Shown: positions 16,856 to 25,518 of the stretch, piece after piece
How the letters are laid out: each line of letters starts with the position of its first letter
Numbering within the stretch: position 1 is the first letter of the stretch
Assembly: GCA_038143535.1 (NCBI GenBank)
Contig: JAYQMD010000001.1
Location: 1,054,001 to 1,118,000 of the forward strand
Reading direction: 5' to 3'
Length of the DNA: 64,000 nucleotides
Source of the DNA: UBA7446 sp038143535
GTDB lineage: Bacteria > Bacteroidota > Bacteroidia > Flavobacteriales > Flavobacteriaceae
Made by a program: the position numbers and the translations under genes
The notes under the pieces: generated by a model
What the model was told of the DNA's origin: nothing
The model's input: only the letters and a program-made list of their open reading frames with translations
Database searches by the model: none

Positions 16856-19800
16856 TTAAAAATTCAAGGTTAGATTTAGACCTAAACTTCTTAGCGTAGG
16901 CATTGCAAAATGTGACATACCCTGTACACCGATTGATGTACCTAACATGACTTCAGGGTCGATGTCCTCTGCACTTTTTGAGAAAAAGAATAAGTTTCTA
17001 CCTACCAATTGAATGTTTGCGCTTTGCAATCCAATCGATGACACATTTGGTATGTTATAACCTATAGACAATTCTCTCAGTCTGATGTTATCTTGATCAT
17101 AAACATAATTGCCTGAAACTTCACTCATTTGAGCCCAATATTCCTGTCCACTAATTCTTTCAGTATTAGCAGCACCAGTTCCTGTGTTAATACCACTTAC
17201 AACAATTCCATCTCGGTATTGAAGACTTCTTTCTGAAACACCTACTCGGTCTAAATCAGCAGAGGTTTGTGAATAAATTTGGCCACCTATGCGGGCATCA
17301 ATTAAGAAACTCATAGATAAATCTTTATACCTAATAGTATTAGACCATCCCGCTAGGAAATCAGGTTGAGCATTTCCAAGAAGTTCAGTTGGACCTGCTG
17401 AAAAGAGTGGTAAACCACTTGCATCAGTTTCGCCAGTAGCAACTCTTCCATAAAGGTCACCAATACTTCCGCCTTCTGTTGCTTTAACAGCTAAATTACC
17501 ATCAGTTGTATTGTTATAAACAAAATTGTCTAATCCTTCTACTAATTTTTCAACTTTATTTTCATTTGCGGAATAAAAAAGTGAAGTGTTCCAAGAAAGA
17601 TTATTTGTTTCCATTAAGGTTGCACCAAGTGCAATCTCAAGTCCTTTATTAGACACTAAACCAATATTTGATCTATTGAATAGAAATCCTGTAGATGCTG
17701 GTACTGGAACATCAAAAATTAAGTCTTTAGTTTCCATGTCATAGACAGTAACATCTAATGTTAGTTTATTACTGAGCATACTTAGTTCTAATCCAAATTC
17801 AGTAGAAGTTACCGTTTCAGGTTTTAAATCTGGATTTAATTTCACAGGAGAGTTACTTAGAGTCGTTAAGCCTAGGTAACCTTGTCCAGGGACATTATAT
17901 GTTTGGGAAAGTTGATATGGATCTGTGTCATTCCCTACTTCGGCTAAACTTGCACGAACCTTAAATAGATTAAAGAAGTTTTGTTCTGGGTCGATGAACT
18001 TATTAAGTATCGCAGATAAACTAACAGAACTATACATGTATGATCTGTTATCCTCACTTAAAGTAGATGACCAATCATTACGAACAGACCCATCTAAATA
18101 CAAGAAGTTGTCATACGATAGGTTAACGGACCCATACGCAGAGTTTACTTTTTTGATGGCCATTGGAGCTTCAACTGGTGATTGAATTAATTCCAAATTT
18201 GAAAGCAAAAATTTTGACGGTATTTTAAAATTAGAACCAAGTAGCATCATCCCCTCAGAAGATCTTTTGGATAAATTACCCCCTACATTGGCTATAAGGT
18301 CTATTTTATCCGTAAGTTGACGATTAGCCGTTACCAAGAATTCAGAATTTAATTCAACAAATTTACTTTCCTGAAGAATCATGGAACCGTTGGTGCTGTA
18401 GTGGTGTCCAGGTTTTAAAATGGTATTATCCCTTACATTGGTAACATCAGCACCCACACGCACAAAAGCATTAAGCCATTCTGTGAACGCATAGTTTATT
18501 TTAGTATATCCTAAAAATCTACTTCTACGAACACTGTTCTCGTCGTGTTGCGATTGCCAGAATGGATTTGCTTGACCCGGTCCATATGATATTACTTTAA
18601 ATTCATCTGGAGTTCCAGGGTTTTCCATTTGATAATAACGTAAATCATCGATGGCAACATTTCTACCCATTCGGTATAAAGTACCGATCGAGCCTTGAGC
18701 TCCTGTTGTGGAAGATCTTTGTCCAACCTCCTGAGTAAAATAAGTAGCCTTTGAGTCAAAAGTCAATTTATCAGATAGATTCGCAATTGCTCTTAAATTA
18801 AAGTTATGGCTGTCTAAATCAGATCCCTCTATGATTGACTCAGATGTGTTATTTGTGTAAGAAAAACGAATTGATCCAGCTTCTGATCCTTTATCAACAG
18901 AAAGAGATGTAATTGATCTTACTCCAGATCTAAAGAAATCCTCAACATTATTAGGTTGAGCGCTGTAAGCTTTAGAAGACCCATCATAATATGGCTGTGC
19001 AGAACCGTCTAATCTACCTCCCCAAGAGGCTGCTGACCAGCTCCCAGCTGAAACATCTAAATTTGCAGCGCCTAAAGCGCCCATTCCATATTGATTTTGG
19101 AAATCCGGTAAAAACATAGGATTGTCAACGTATAAATTAGTTTTTAAGGTTACCCCTAATCTATCTGATTGCGACCCTTTTTTGGTTGTAATAAGTATTA
19201 CACCATTACCTGCTCTTGAACCATATAGTGCTGATGCAGCAGGTCCTTTAAGTACAGATATTGATTCAACGTCGTCAGGATTAATGTCAGCAATACCTCC
19301 ACCACCGATACTCGGCTCGTAACTTGGTTGACCACCACTATCATTAGCTCCGGACTCTCTTTGACCACCATCATTACTTAATGGTAGTGAGGAATTAATA
19401 GGCATCCCGTCAACTACAATAAGTGCTTGAGAATTCCCTCCTAAGGAATTATTGCCTCGGATTGTAATTCTAGAACCAGAACCTAAAGATCCAGCTGAAG
19501 AAATTTGTAGTCCAGCAACTTTACCGGTAAGTGAACTTGCCAGGTTATTATCTTTAATGGTATTCACATTATCACCTGCTACTTCTGTTATAGAGTATCC
19601 GAGTGATTTTTTCTCGCGAGAAATCCCCAAGGCTGTGATTACAACTTCATCTAAAAGTTGATCAGCTTGCATGACAATATTGAAATCTGTAGCATCGGCT
19701 ACAAGCACTTCTTGCGTAGCAAAACCAACATACGATACAACTAATATATCTTGGTCAGAAACGCTAATTGAGAAGTTTCCGTCAAAATCTGTGGTTGTAC

Positions 19801-19942
19801 CCTTAGCGCTGGCTTTTACAGCTACTGTTGCACCAGGAAGCGGTCCGTCAGCAGAACTAACATTTCCTGTTACTGTCTTTTGCGCAACAAGAATACTGCT
19901 TAACGAAATAAACAGTATCATAATTGAATTTTTAAACAACAT
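16856..19942 (-). CDS. SusC/RagA family TonB-linked outer-membrane channel
   Basis: This is a 1028-residue TonB-dependent oligosaccharide transporter. A signal peptide (about residues 1-20, ending LVAQ) is followed by a carboxypeptidase-regulatory-like beta-sandwich at about 22-105 (VTGNVSSADGPLPGATV), a TonB-box-like stretch (LDEVVITALG), the plug domain with IRGNNSL and VLKGPAASALYGSRAGNGVI, and a long beta barrel ending in the aromatic strand SLGLNLTLNF. No N-terminal extension for FecR-type signalling is seen, so this is not an anti-sigma-coupled receptor. It is the first gene of the susC-susD operon, with a candidate promoter at 19972-20001. It works with the downstream lipoprotein to import glycan fragments. 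Confidence 0.94.
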   Translation of the reverse strand: MLFKNSIMILFISLSSILVAQKTVTGNVSSADGPLPGATVAVKASAKGTTTDFDGNFSISVSDQDILVVSYVGFATQEVLVADATDFNIVMQADQLLDEVVITALGISREKKSLGYSITEVAGDNVNTIKDNNLASSLTGKVAGLQISSAGSLGSGSRITIRGNNSLGGNSQALIVVDGMPINSSLPLSNDGGQRESGANDSGGQPSYEPSIGGGGIADINPDDVESISVLKGPAASALYGSRAGNGVILITTKKGSQSDRLGVTLKTNLYVDNPMFLPDFQNQYGMGALGAANLDVSAGSWSAASWGGRLDGSAQPYYDGSSKAYSAQPNNVEDFFRSGVRSITSLSVDKGSEAGSIRFSYTNNTSESIIEGSDLDSHNFNLRAIANLSDKLTFDSKATYFTQEVGQRSSTTGAQGSIGTLYRMGRNVAIDDLRYYQMENPGTPDEFKVISYGPGQANPFWQSQHDENSVRRSRFLGYTKINYAFTEWLNAFVRVGADVTNVRDNTILKPGHHYSTNGSMILQESKFVELNSEFLVTANRQLTDKIDLIANVGGNLSKRSSEGMMLLGSNFKIPSKFLLSNLELIQSPVEAPMAIKKVNSAYGSVNLSYDNFLYLDGSVRNDWSSTLSEDNRSYMYSSVSLSAILNKFIDPEQNFFNLFKVRASLAEVGNDTDPYQLSQTYNVPGQGYLGLTTLSNSPVKLNPDLKPETVTSTEFGLELSMLSNKLTLDVTVYDMETKDLIFDVPVPASTGFLFNRSNIGLVSNKGLEIALGATLMETNNLSWNTSLFYSANENKVEKLVEGLDNFVYNNTTDGNLAVKATEGGSIGDLYGRVATGETDASGLPLFSAGPTELLGNAQPDFLAGWSNTIRYKDLSMSFLIDARIGGQIYSQTSADLDRVGVSERSLQYRDGIVVSGINTGTGAANTERISGQEYWAQMSEVSGNYVYDQDNIRLRELSIGYNIPNVSSIGLQSANIQLVGRNLFFFSKSAEDIDPEVMLGTSIGVQGMSHFAMPTLRSLGLNLTLNF

Positions 19943-19971
19943 AGTTTGTCTTATTAATGATTATTATTTCG

Positions 19972-20001
19972 TAAATATAGTAATTAAGCATTAAATTGCA
20001 A
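19972..20001 (-). promoter_or_regulatory. Candidate susC promoter (TTG-N19-TATATTTA)
   Basis: On the minus strand a TTG at 20001-19999 is followed after 19 bases by TATATTTA at 19979-19972, one mismatch from the Bacteroidota -7 consensus TAnnTTTG. It lies 30 bases before the susC start. An A-rich element with ACAGC/CAGCAG ends (20005-20031) sits directly upstream. Confidence 0.5.
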
Positions 20002-20071
20002 CTAACAGCAAAAAAAATAAAAAAACAGCAGTAAAGTTTGAGGGATATTTATGGTTATGGCAAAGAAAAGT

Positions 20072-20818
20072 TTAAATCAAATTGATATATAATGACTTAA
20101 AGGGTTCAAAAAGTTTGTCTTTTGGATCCAACTCTGTAACTATTGTTGTAATAGCATTGACGTTAACACACTTATATTTCTGTTGAGAGTTGAATTTTTT
20201 GGAGATACATAACAAAGTGGTCTTTTTTGAAGATTTGATAATGGCTCTTTTTATTTGCACAACCTCCCAGTCAAATTCACTAAGTCCGTGTACAGCATCA
20301 ATATAACCTGTTCCGATAAAGCTTTGATCAAAAGTAATTTGAGATAGTTCATTTATAGCGCCTGCACTAATACTCATGTGCGAAACCTTGGATACCTTAC
20401 CGCCAATAAAAATTAAATCAACCCCTTCCTTGTGCACCAACTCCATAGCTATCTGTAAACTAAGCGTAAAACAAGTTATCTTTTTGTTATTTGGAATTGC
20501 TTTGGCAAGTTCCATACAAGTAGTACCACCATCGATAAAAATAGCAGAACCATCCTGTATTTGACTTACAGCTTTTCGTGCAATAAGTTGCTTTTCGTCA
20601 ATGTCATAAACCTCTACAGAGTTTTTGTTCGAAGTAAAACTCAACGAGATGGCACCTCCGTGCACTTTTTTAAGAAGTTGTTTTTTGTCCAGTTCTTTCA
20701 CGTCACGCCTGATCGTATCCACAGAAACGTCTAAATGTTCCGCGATATCATTTAAAAGTACTCTATTGCGAAGGGAAACTTCGTTTAATATTTTTTGATG
20801 ACGCTCCTCTTTTAACAT
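20072..20818 (-). CDS. DeoR/GlpR family transcriptional regulator
   Basis: This is a sugar-phosphate-responsive regulator of about 248 residues. The DeoR winged helix-turn-helix spans about residues 5-55 from the chosen start (RHQKILNEV through DTIRRDVKEL, then KVHGGAI, a hallmark), followed by the sensor domain with DGGTTCMELAKAI and FIGTGYID. I start it at the ATG at 20818 (MLKEERHQKI), since DeoR proteins normally begin just before this helix; an in-frame ATG at 20836 would add six residues. It is transcribed away from the NagB-PIG-L gene across a short gap, so it probably controls that gene and perhaps the whole locus, with a sugar phosphate such as GlcN-6-P as the likely effector (inference). 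Confidence 0.92.
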   Translation of the reverse strand: MLKEERHQKILNEVSLRNRVLLNDIAEHLDVSVDTIRRDVKELDKKQLLKKVHGGAISLSFTSNKNSVEVYDIDEKQLIARKAVSQIQDGSAIFIDGGTTCMELAKAIPNNKKITCFTLSLQIAMELVHKEGVDLIFIGGKVSKVSHMSISAGAINELSQITFDQSFIGTGYIDAVHGLSEFDWEVVQIKRAIIKSSKKTTLLCISKKFNSQQKYKCVNVNAITTIVTELDPKDKLFEPFKSLYINLI

Positions 20819-20871
20819 ATAAGTTGGTATAAACAATTTTAAATATAAAAAATATTTTCTGTGAAATAGAA

Positions 20872-20902
20872 TTGCAGGTTTGCAAAATATAGCATAAGTT
20901 TG
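20872..20902 (+). promoter_or_regulatory. Promoter of the NagB-PIG-L gene (TTG-N20-TAAGTTTG)
   Basis: A TTG at 20872-20874 is followed after 20 bases by TAAGTTTG at 20895-20902, an exact match to the Bacteroidota -7 consensus TAnnTTTG with plausible spacing. The start codon lies 43 bases downstream of the box. Confidence 0.65.
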
Positions 20903-20907
20903 AAAAT

Positions 20908-20927
20908 AAATGCATTCTACTGCATTT
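20908..20927. promoter_or_regulatory. Perfect palindrome downstream of the promoter, candidate DeoR operator
   Basis: AAATGCA and TGCATTT form a perfect 7-bp inverted repeat with a 6-base spacer. It begins 6 bases after the -7 box, so it overlaps the expected transcription start, the usual position for a repressor. The neighbouring divergent gene encodes a DeoR-type regulator. That this regulator binds here is inference. Confidence 0.5.
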
Positions 20928-20944
20928 TATAACAACTGAACCTA

Positions 20945-22849
20945 ATGATGGAATTGACAAGCGGTCTCAAAAATATTGTAAAACCAGATTTTAATGTAGC
21001 CCGTGAGCGTATTGAGTACAAAATATATAACGATAGTGATATAGCTAGCAAAGCTGTATCCGATCAAATTGTTGAAAAGATTAATCATAAAACAAAAAGA
21101 GGAGAGGCTTTTGTTTTGGGGCTAGCTACAGGATCTACACCTATTAAAGTATATCGAAATCTTATTCAAGCGTATAAAAGTGGGAGCGTTAGTTTCCAAA
21201 ACGTGTACACATTCAATTTAGATGAATATTACCCTATGGACAGCAATTCCATACATTCTTACGTGAAGTTTATGCACCATAATCTTTTTGATGAAATTGA
21301 TATTCCCAAAGCACAAATACACATTCCTGACGGAAGCTTACCGTCAGAAAAAATTGAGTTGTATTGTGCTGAATACGAAGAAAAAATAGCAACACTTGGT
21401 GGGATTGATTTACAACTTTTGGGCATTGGCAGAACGGGGCATATTGGCTTTAATGAGCCCGATTCTTCTTTTAATAGCAAAACTCGATTGGTGTGGCTTG
21501 ACCCGCTGACCCGGAAAGATGCCTCCAGTGGTTTCTTTGGAGAAAATAATGTACCCATACAAGCAATTACTATGGGCATGAAAACAATTATGCAATCCAA
21601 AGAAATATTGCTAATGGCGTGGGGAGAGAGCAAAGTGTCTATCATTCAAAAAGTAATTGAAGGTGGTGTTACAAATCAAATACCTGCAACCCTACTTCAA
21701 AAACACGACAACTGTAAGTTTATACTCGACAAAGCAGCTGCCTCTAAACTAACAAGGGAAAAAACACCCTGGCTGATTGGTCCATGCGTTTGGGATGCCA
21801 GGCTTACTCGAAAAGCAATTATTTGGCTGTCTCACAAAAAAAATAAATCGATTTTAAAGCTTACCAAACACGATTTTATGCAAAATCATCTGGCAGGGCT
21901 GTTTTATGATCAGCATTTTGATTTAAAACTAACAACCTCAAAAGTCTACGAATCGCTTTACAGCGCTTTTACGCTATGGCGAACGAACACCGCCAACTCC
22001 AAAAACAAAAAGGCTGTTGTCTTTAGCCCACATCCAGACGATGACGTTATTTCAATGGGTGGTACGTTAATCCAACTGGTGGATAGTGGCTTTGACGTTC
22101 ATGTTGCTTATCAAACTTCTGGTAATATCGCAGTCCATGACGATGATGTTTTGCGTTTTTTACAGTTTTGCATTGATACAAATCCAAATGACAAAGCGAT
22201 TAAATCTGAATTCAAACAAACAAAGGCATTTTTCGAGACTAAAAAAGAAGGGCAGCCAGATTTACAAAAAATACAAGATCTAAAAGCATTTATAAGAAAA
22301 GGAGAGGCCTTGGCTGCATGTCGTATTTGTGGTGTAGATGAAGAAAAAGCGCATTTTATGAACCTTCCCTTCTACGAAACTGGCGCCGTGAAGAAAAACC
22401 CACATACGCAATCTGATATAGATCAAACGTATAGACTTTTAGAAAAAATTAAACCAGAAAAAATATTTGCCGCGGGCGATCTATCCGATCCACATGGAAC
22501 ACACAGGGTTTGCTTGCAAATTCTATTTGATACCATAAAACAACTCATTGAAAACAAAAAAGCTTGGGTCAACGATTGTGAAATATGGCTATACAGGGGC
22601 GCGTGGCAAGAATGGGAAGTATCGGACATTGAAATGGCAGTGCCGCTATCTCCAGCCGATTTAATAAAGAAAAGACGTGCCATTTTTAGACACCAGTCTC
22701 AAAAAGACAAGGCCATGTTTCCAGGTCCAGACGACAGAGAATTTTGGCAACGATCGGAGGAAAGAAATCGAAAAACAGCAAAAGAATACAATTTACTAGG
22801 ATTGCCTGAATACGAAGCGGTTGAAGGATTTGTGCGTTATTATCCTTAG
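20945..22849 (+). CDS. nagB: Glucosamine-6-phosphate deaminase fused to a PIG-L family deacetylase domain
   Basis: This is a 634-residue two-domain cytoplasmic enzyme. Residues about 20-280 are NagB (GlcN-6-P to fructose-6-P plus ammonia), with GLATGSTPIKVYR, the FNLDEYYPM block and GIGRTGHIGFNEP. After a linker, residues about 355-630 are a PIG-L/LmbE-like zinc deacetylase with VVFSPHPDDDVISMGG (His363, Asp365, Asp366) and a later GDLSDPHGTHR metal-ligand block. Such fusions are common in Bacteroidota. The PIG-L half may remove the acetyl group from a GlcNAc derivative, so the protein could deacetylate and deaminate in series; that is inference, and no separate NagA is encoded in the window. 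It has its own promoter and a palindrome shared with the divergent DeoR gene. An ATG at 20948 is an alternative start. Confidence 0.93.
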   Translation: MMELTSGLKNIVKPDFNVARERIEYKIYNDSDIASKAVSDQIVEKINHKTKRGEAFVLGLATGSTPIKVYRNLIQAYKSGSVSFQNVYTFNLDEYYPMDSNSIHSYVKFMHHNLFDEIDIPKAQIHIPDGSLPSEKIELYCAEYEEKIATLGGIDLQLLGIGRTGHIGFNEPDSSFNSKTRLVWLDPLTRKDASSGFFGENNVPIQAITMGMKTIMQSKEILLMAWGESKVSIIQKVIEGGVTNQIPATLLQKHDNCKFILDKAAASKLTREKTPWLIGPCVWDARLTRKAIIWLSHKKNKSILKLTKHDFMQNHLAGLFYDQHFDLKLTTSKVYESLYSAFTLWRTNTANSKNKKAVVFSPHPDDDVISMGGTLIQLVDSGFDVHVAYQTSGNIAVHDDDVLRFLQFCIDTNPNDKAIKSEFKQTKAFFETKKEGQPDLQKIQDLKAFIRKGEALAACRICGVDEEKAHFMNLPFYETGAVKKNPHTQSDIDQTYRLLEKIKPEKIFAAGDLSDPHGTHRVCLQILFDTIKQLIENKKAWVNDCEIWLYRGAWQEWEVSDIEMAVPLSPADLIKKRRAIFRHQSQKDKAMFPGPDDREFWQRSEERNRKTAKEYNLLGLPEYEAVEGFVRYYP

Positions 22850-22860
22850 GTGTTTAATGT

Positions 22861-22919
22861 GCCTTGACAGGTAATTTGCGCAAGCCTTGACATAATTTGT
22901 TTAAGTCAAGCTATATTTA
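22861..22919 (+). promoter_or_regulatory. Direct repeat GCCTTGACA (two copies) and candidate GH20 promoter
   Basis: GCCTTGACA occurs at 22861-22869 and again at 22884-22892. The second copy also pairs with GTCAAG (22905-22910) as an inverted repeat. The TTG of the second copy and TATATTTA at 22912-22919 are 22 bases apart, a weak match to a Bacteroidota promoter. The GH20 start is 21 bases further on. It may be a regulator site or partly fortuitous. Confidence 0.35.
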
Positions 22920-22939
22920 CAACAAATAGGCACAATAAG

Positions 22940-25465
22940 ATGCGTCTCTTAAAACTAAAATCAGGGTTTATTACAGCTCTAGTGTTGTTAAGCATGGGCA
23001 CTGCTATATTGCTTATTACCAATTCCAAAAAAGGAATTATCCAACTGACATATACCATCAAAGCATTTGACACAGAAAAAGGACAGATGGAGGTTCGTAT
23101 AAGTATCGATAATCAAACCACCACAGACTTTAAGCCCTCGCAGTGGTCACTCCATTGGAATCAAATCATCGGAACAGTAATTCCCGAAAGTTTACCTCCT
23201 GGTGTAGCATTTACATGGATAAATGGCAACTCCTATTTCAAATTGAATTTTGGTGACGACTGGGGCTTGAGGGCTGGAGAACAATTACATGTTGACATGA
23301 TTAAAGATGGTATTATGTCGCGATTGGCCCTAGGGCCTTTTGGTGCATTTTTAGTTCAAAACGAAAGCCTTTACGAGGCAAAAACAACGGTTAAATGGGA
23401 GAGTGCAAAAGGCCTAAAAGATTTAAAACTACCTACATCAAAAACACGCTATGAAAACCTCTCAGCTGTTTCATTGATATCTAAAGAAGCGTTACCCAAA
23501 ATCGTTCCGACCCCACAACAACTAACTGTGCTAACAGACGACAGACCTACTGACACGCATTGGCAAATTTATCTGTCGCCACGTTTTTTAGCTTATCGGC
23601 AAGATCTTGAGCAATTAATAGTGCAAACTACCAAAAAGATTAAATGGGTCGATGCCTTAACGGAAGCAAATCTAATCATTACACAAGCTACGGACTTAGG
23701 GGATGAAGACTATACGCTTGAAATAGGCAAACAAAAAACAATAATTAGTGCTAAAGCCTATGGCGGTATGGTGTATGCCATTCAATCGCTTATTCAACTC
23801 GACGTTGCCGCACAAATCGCATCCAACCGTTTGCCGCAACTTTCCATAAAAGACGCTCCGCGCTTTGCCTACAGGGGGTTTTTACTGGACATCTCCAGAA
23901 ATTTTTATGGCTTGGAAAAGATAAAAGAAGTTGTGGACTTAATGTCGGTCTACAAACTTAATCACTTGGAATTAAAACTCACTGATGATGAGGGATGGCG
24001 CTTGGAAATTCTTGGACTTCCCGAATTGACAGAAGTTGGTGCCAAGAGAGGGTACACCAACAACGAAATGGATAGGCTCATCCCTATGTATGGCTCTGGT
24101 GCCAATGGAGGTGAAACTGGTAATGGCTTTTTGACAAGAGAAAATTATATTGAACTGCTCCGTTATGCAAAGGTGCGCAACGTGACCGTTATTCCTCAAA
24201 TAAGCTTTCCGTCACATGCACGAGCTGCTGTTGTTTCCATGGAGGCTAGACGACAACGCTTTTTAGCAGCAGGAGATAACGCTGCAGCTGACAAGTTCGC
24301 ATTGCGAGACCTTGAAGACAAAAGCGTTTATCTATCAGCACAGCGCTACAATGACAACGTAATAAACATTTGCCGTGAAAGTGCCTACACCTTTTTTGAG
24401 AAGGTTGTTGACGAAGTTGCGGTCATGTACGCTGATGCTAATGTAAAACTAAAACAGTTCAGTATTGGGGCAGACGAATTGCCTTACGGCGTTTGGCAAG
24501 CATCCCCGTTATGCACGGAAAAAATCTCGGACTATGGCACACTTAATGAGTTGTATGACGCAAATGTCTCGCGCCTTAAAGGTATTTTAAACAAGCGGGG
24601 GGTTGTACTTTCTGGGTGGGAGGACTTTCTTTTAGAACACTCCGAACAACAACAATCTGAAACCTTAATAAAAGAGGAACGATACAACTATGAGGTCATT
24701 CCTTATGTATGGAACAACATTTGGGGTGGCGGCAGAGAAGACATGAATTACAAGTTTGCCAACCTTGGGTTTAAAACGGTGATGAGTAATTCATCCGCTT
24801 TTTATTTTGATATGGCGGATGATCGCGACATGGAAAGTCATGGGTTGAATTGGTCTGGTTATGTGGATTATTTTGATACGTGGGCTGTAGATCCGGAATA
24901 CATCTTTGCCAACAAGACGCTTAACAAAAAGCATAAATTGTCAGCGGAATATATTGCAACGAAAGTTGCACTAGATCCACATAAACGGAGTAATCTTATT
25001 GGAATACAAAGTCAGCTGTTTGGCGAAACCGTCCGAAATGAAACGATTCTAAACGAAATGTTATTGCCCAATCTACTGGTATTCGCCGAGCGTGCCTGGG
25101 CCAATCGGCCAGCATGGGTAAACCTACAAGGAGATCAACAAAAAACGCCCATGCTTGAGCAGTGGAATGTATTTGTAAATACGGTGGGGCAGCACGCCAT
25201 TCCCTATTTAAACCATCGCTATAAAAATTTGAACCTGCACCTTCCAAAACCAGGTGGTGTTATTGCAAAGGACTCCTTGTTTGTTCGTATGCAATTTCCA
25301 GGGATAAAAGTGCGCTACTCTACTGATGGTTCCTTGCCCACTACAAACGATCGTGTTTATGTTGGTCCAGTTGCTGTAGCGGCTGATGCGAGGGTGATGC
25401 TTCGTGCATTTGATAACAATGAAAAAGGTGGTAAGGCTATTAAAGTAATTCGTCAAAATTTTTAG
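22940..25465 (+). CDS. GH20 beta-N-acetylhexosaminidase
   Basis: This 841-residue exo-hexosaminidase removes terminal beta-linked GlcNAc/GalNAc from N-glycans or chitooligosaccharides. An N-terminal hydrophobic segment (about 10-30) is a signal peptide or membrane anchor. A CHB_HEX-like domain spans about 35-150, the GH20b alpha/beta domain about 185-305, and the TIM barrel about 308-750 with FAYRGFLLDISRNFYG and the catalytic pair Asp512-Glu513 in SIGADELPYGVW. A CHB_HEX_C-like domain closes the protein (RYSTDGSLPTTNDRVYVGP). The general acid/substrate-assisted pair is intact. It follows the NagB fusion by 90 bases and precedes the GH125 gene by 53 bases, so it would supply GlcNAc for the NagB pathway. 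Confidence 0.93.
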   Translation: MRLLKLKSGFITALVLLSMGTAILLITNSKKGIIQLTYTIKAFDTEKGQMEVRISIDNQTTTDFKPSQWSLHWNQIIGTVIPESLPPGVAFTWINGNSYFKLNFGDDWGLRAGEQLHVDMIKDGIMSRLALGPFGAFLVQNESLYEAKTTVKWESAKGLKDLKLPTSKTRYENLSAVSLISKEALPKIVPTPQQLTVLTDDRPTDTHWQIYLSPRFLAYRQDLEQLIVQTTKKIKWVDALTEANLIITQATDLGDEDYTLEIGKQKTIISAKAYGGMVYAIQSLIQLDVAAQIASNRLPQLSIKDAPRFAYRGFLLDISRNFYGLEKIKEVVDLMSVYKLNHLELKLTDDEGWRLEILGLPELTEVGAKRGYTNNEMDRLIPMYGSGANGGETGNGFLTRENYIELLRYAKVRNVTVIPQISFPSHARAAVVSMEARRQRFLAAGDNAAADKFALRDLEDKSVYLSAQRYNDNVINICRESAYTFFEKVVDEVAVMYADANVKLKQFSIGADELPYGVWQASPLCTEKISDYGTLNELYDANVSRLKGILNKRGVVLSGWEDFLLEHSEQQQSETLIKEERYNYEVIPYVWNNIWGGGREDMNYKFANLGFKTVMSNSSAFYFDMADDRDMESHGLNWSGYVDYFDTWAVDPEYIFANKTLNKKHKLSAEYIATKVALDPHKRSNLIGIQSQLFGETVRNETILNEMLLPNLLVFAERAWANRPAWVNLQGDQQKTPMLEQWNVFVNTVGQHAIPYLNHRYKNLNLHLPKPGGVIAKDSLFVRMQFPGIKVRYSTDGSLPTTNDRVYVGPVAVAADARVMLRAFDNNEKGGKAIKVIRQNF

Positions 25466-25518
25466 AGTAAAAAACAGTAACAACATTTAGATATTAAACA
25501 TAACTAAACTATACAATT

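Noticed and set aside
21259..21645. 128-codon open frame antisense to the NagB-PIG-L gene
   Set aside because: It lies wholly within a strongly supported gene on the other strand, has no recognisable motif, and its composition follows the codon bias of the real gene.
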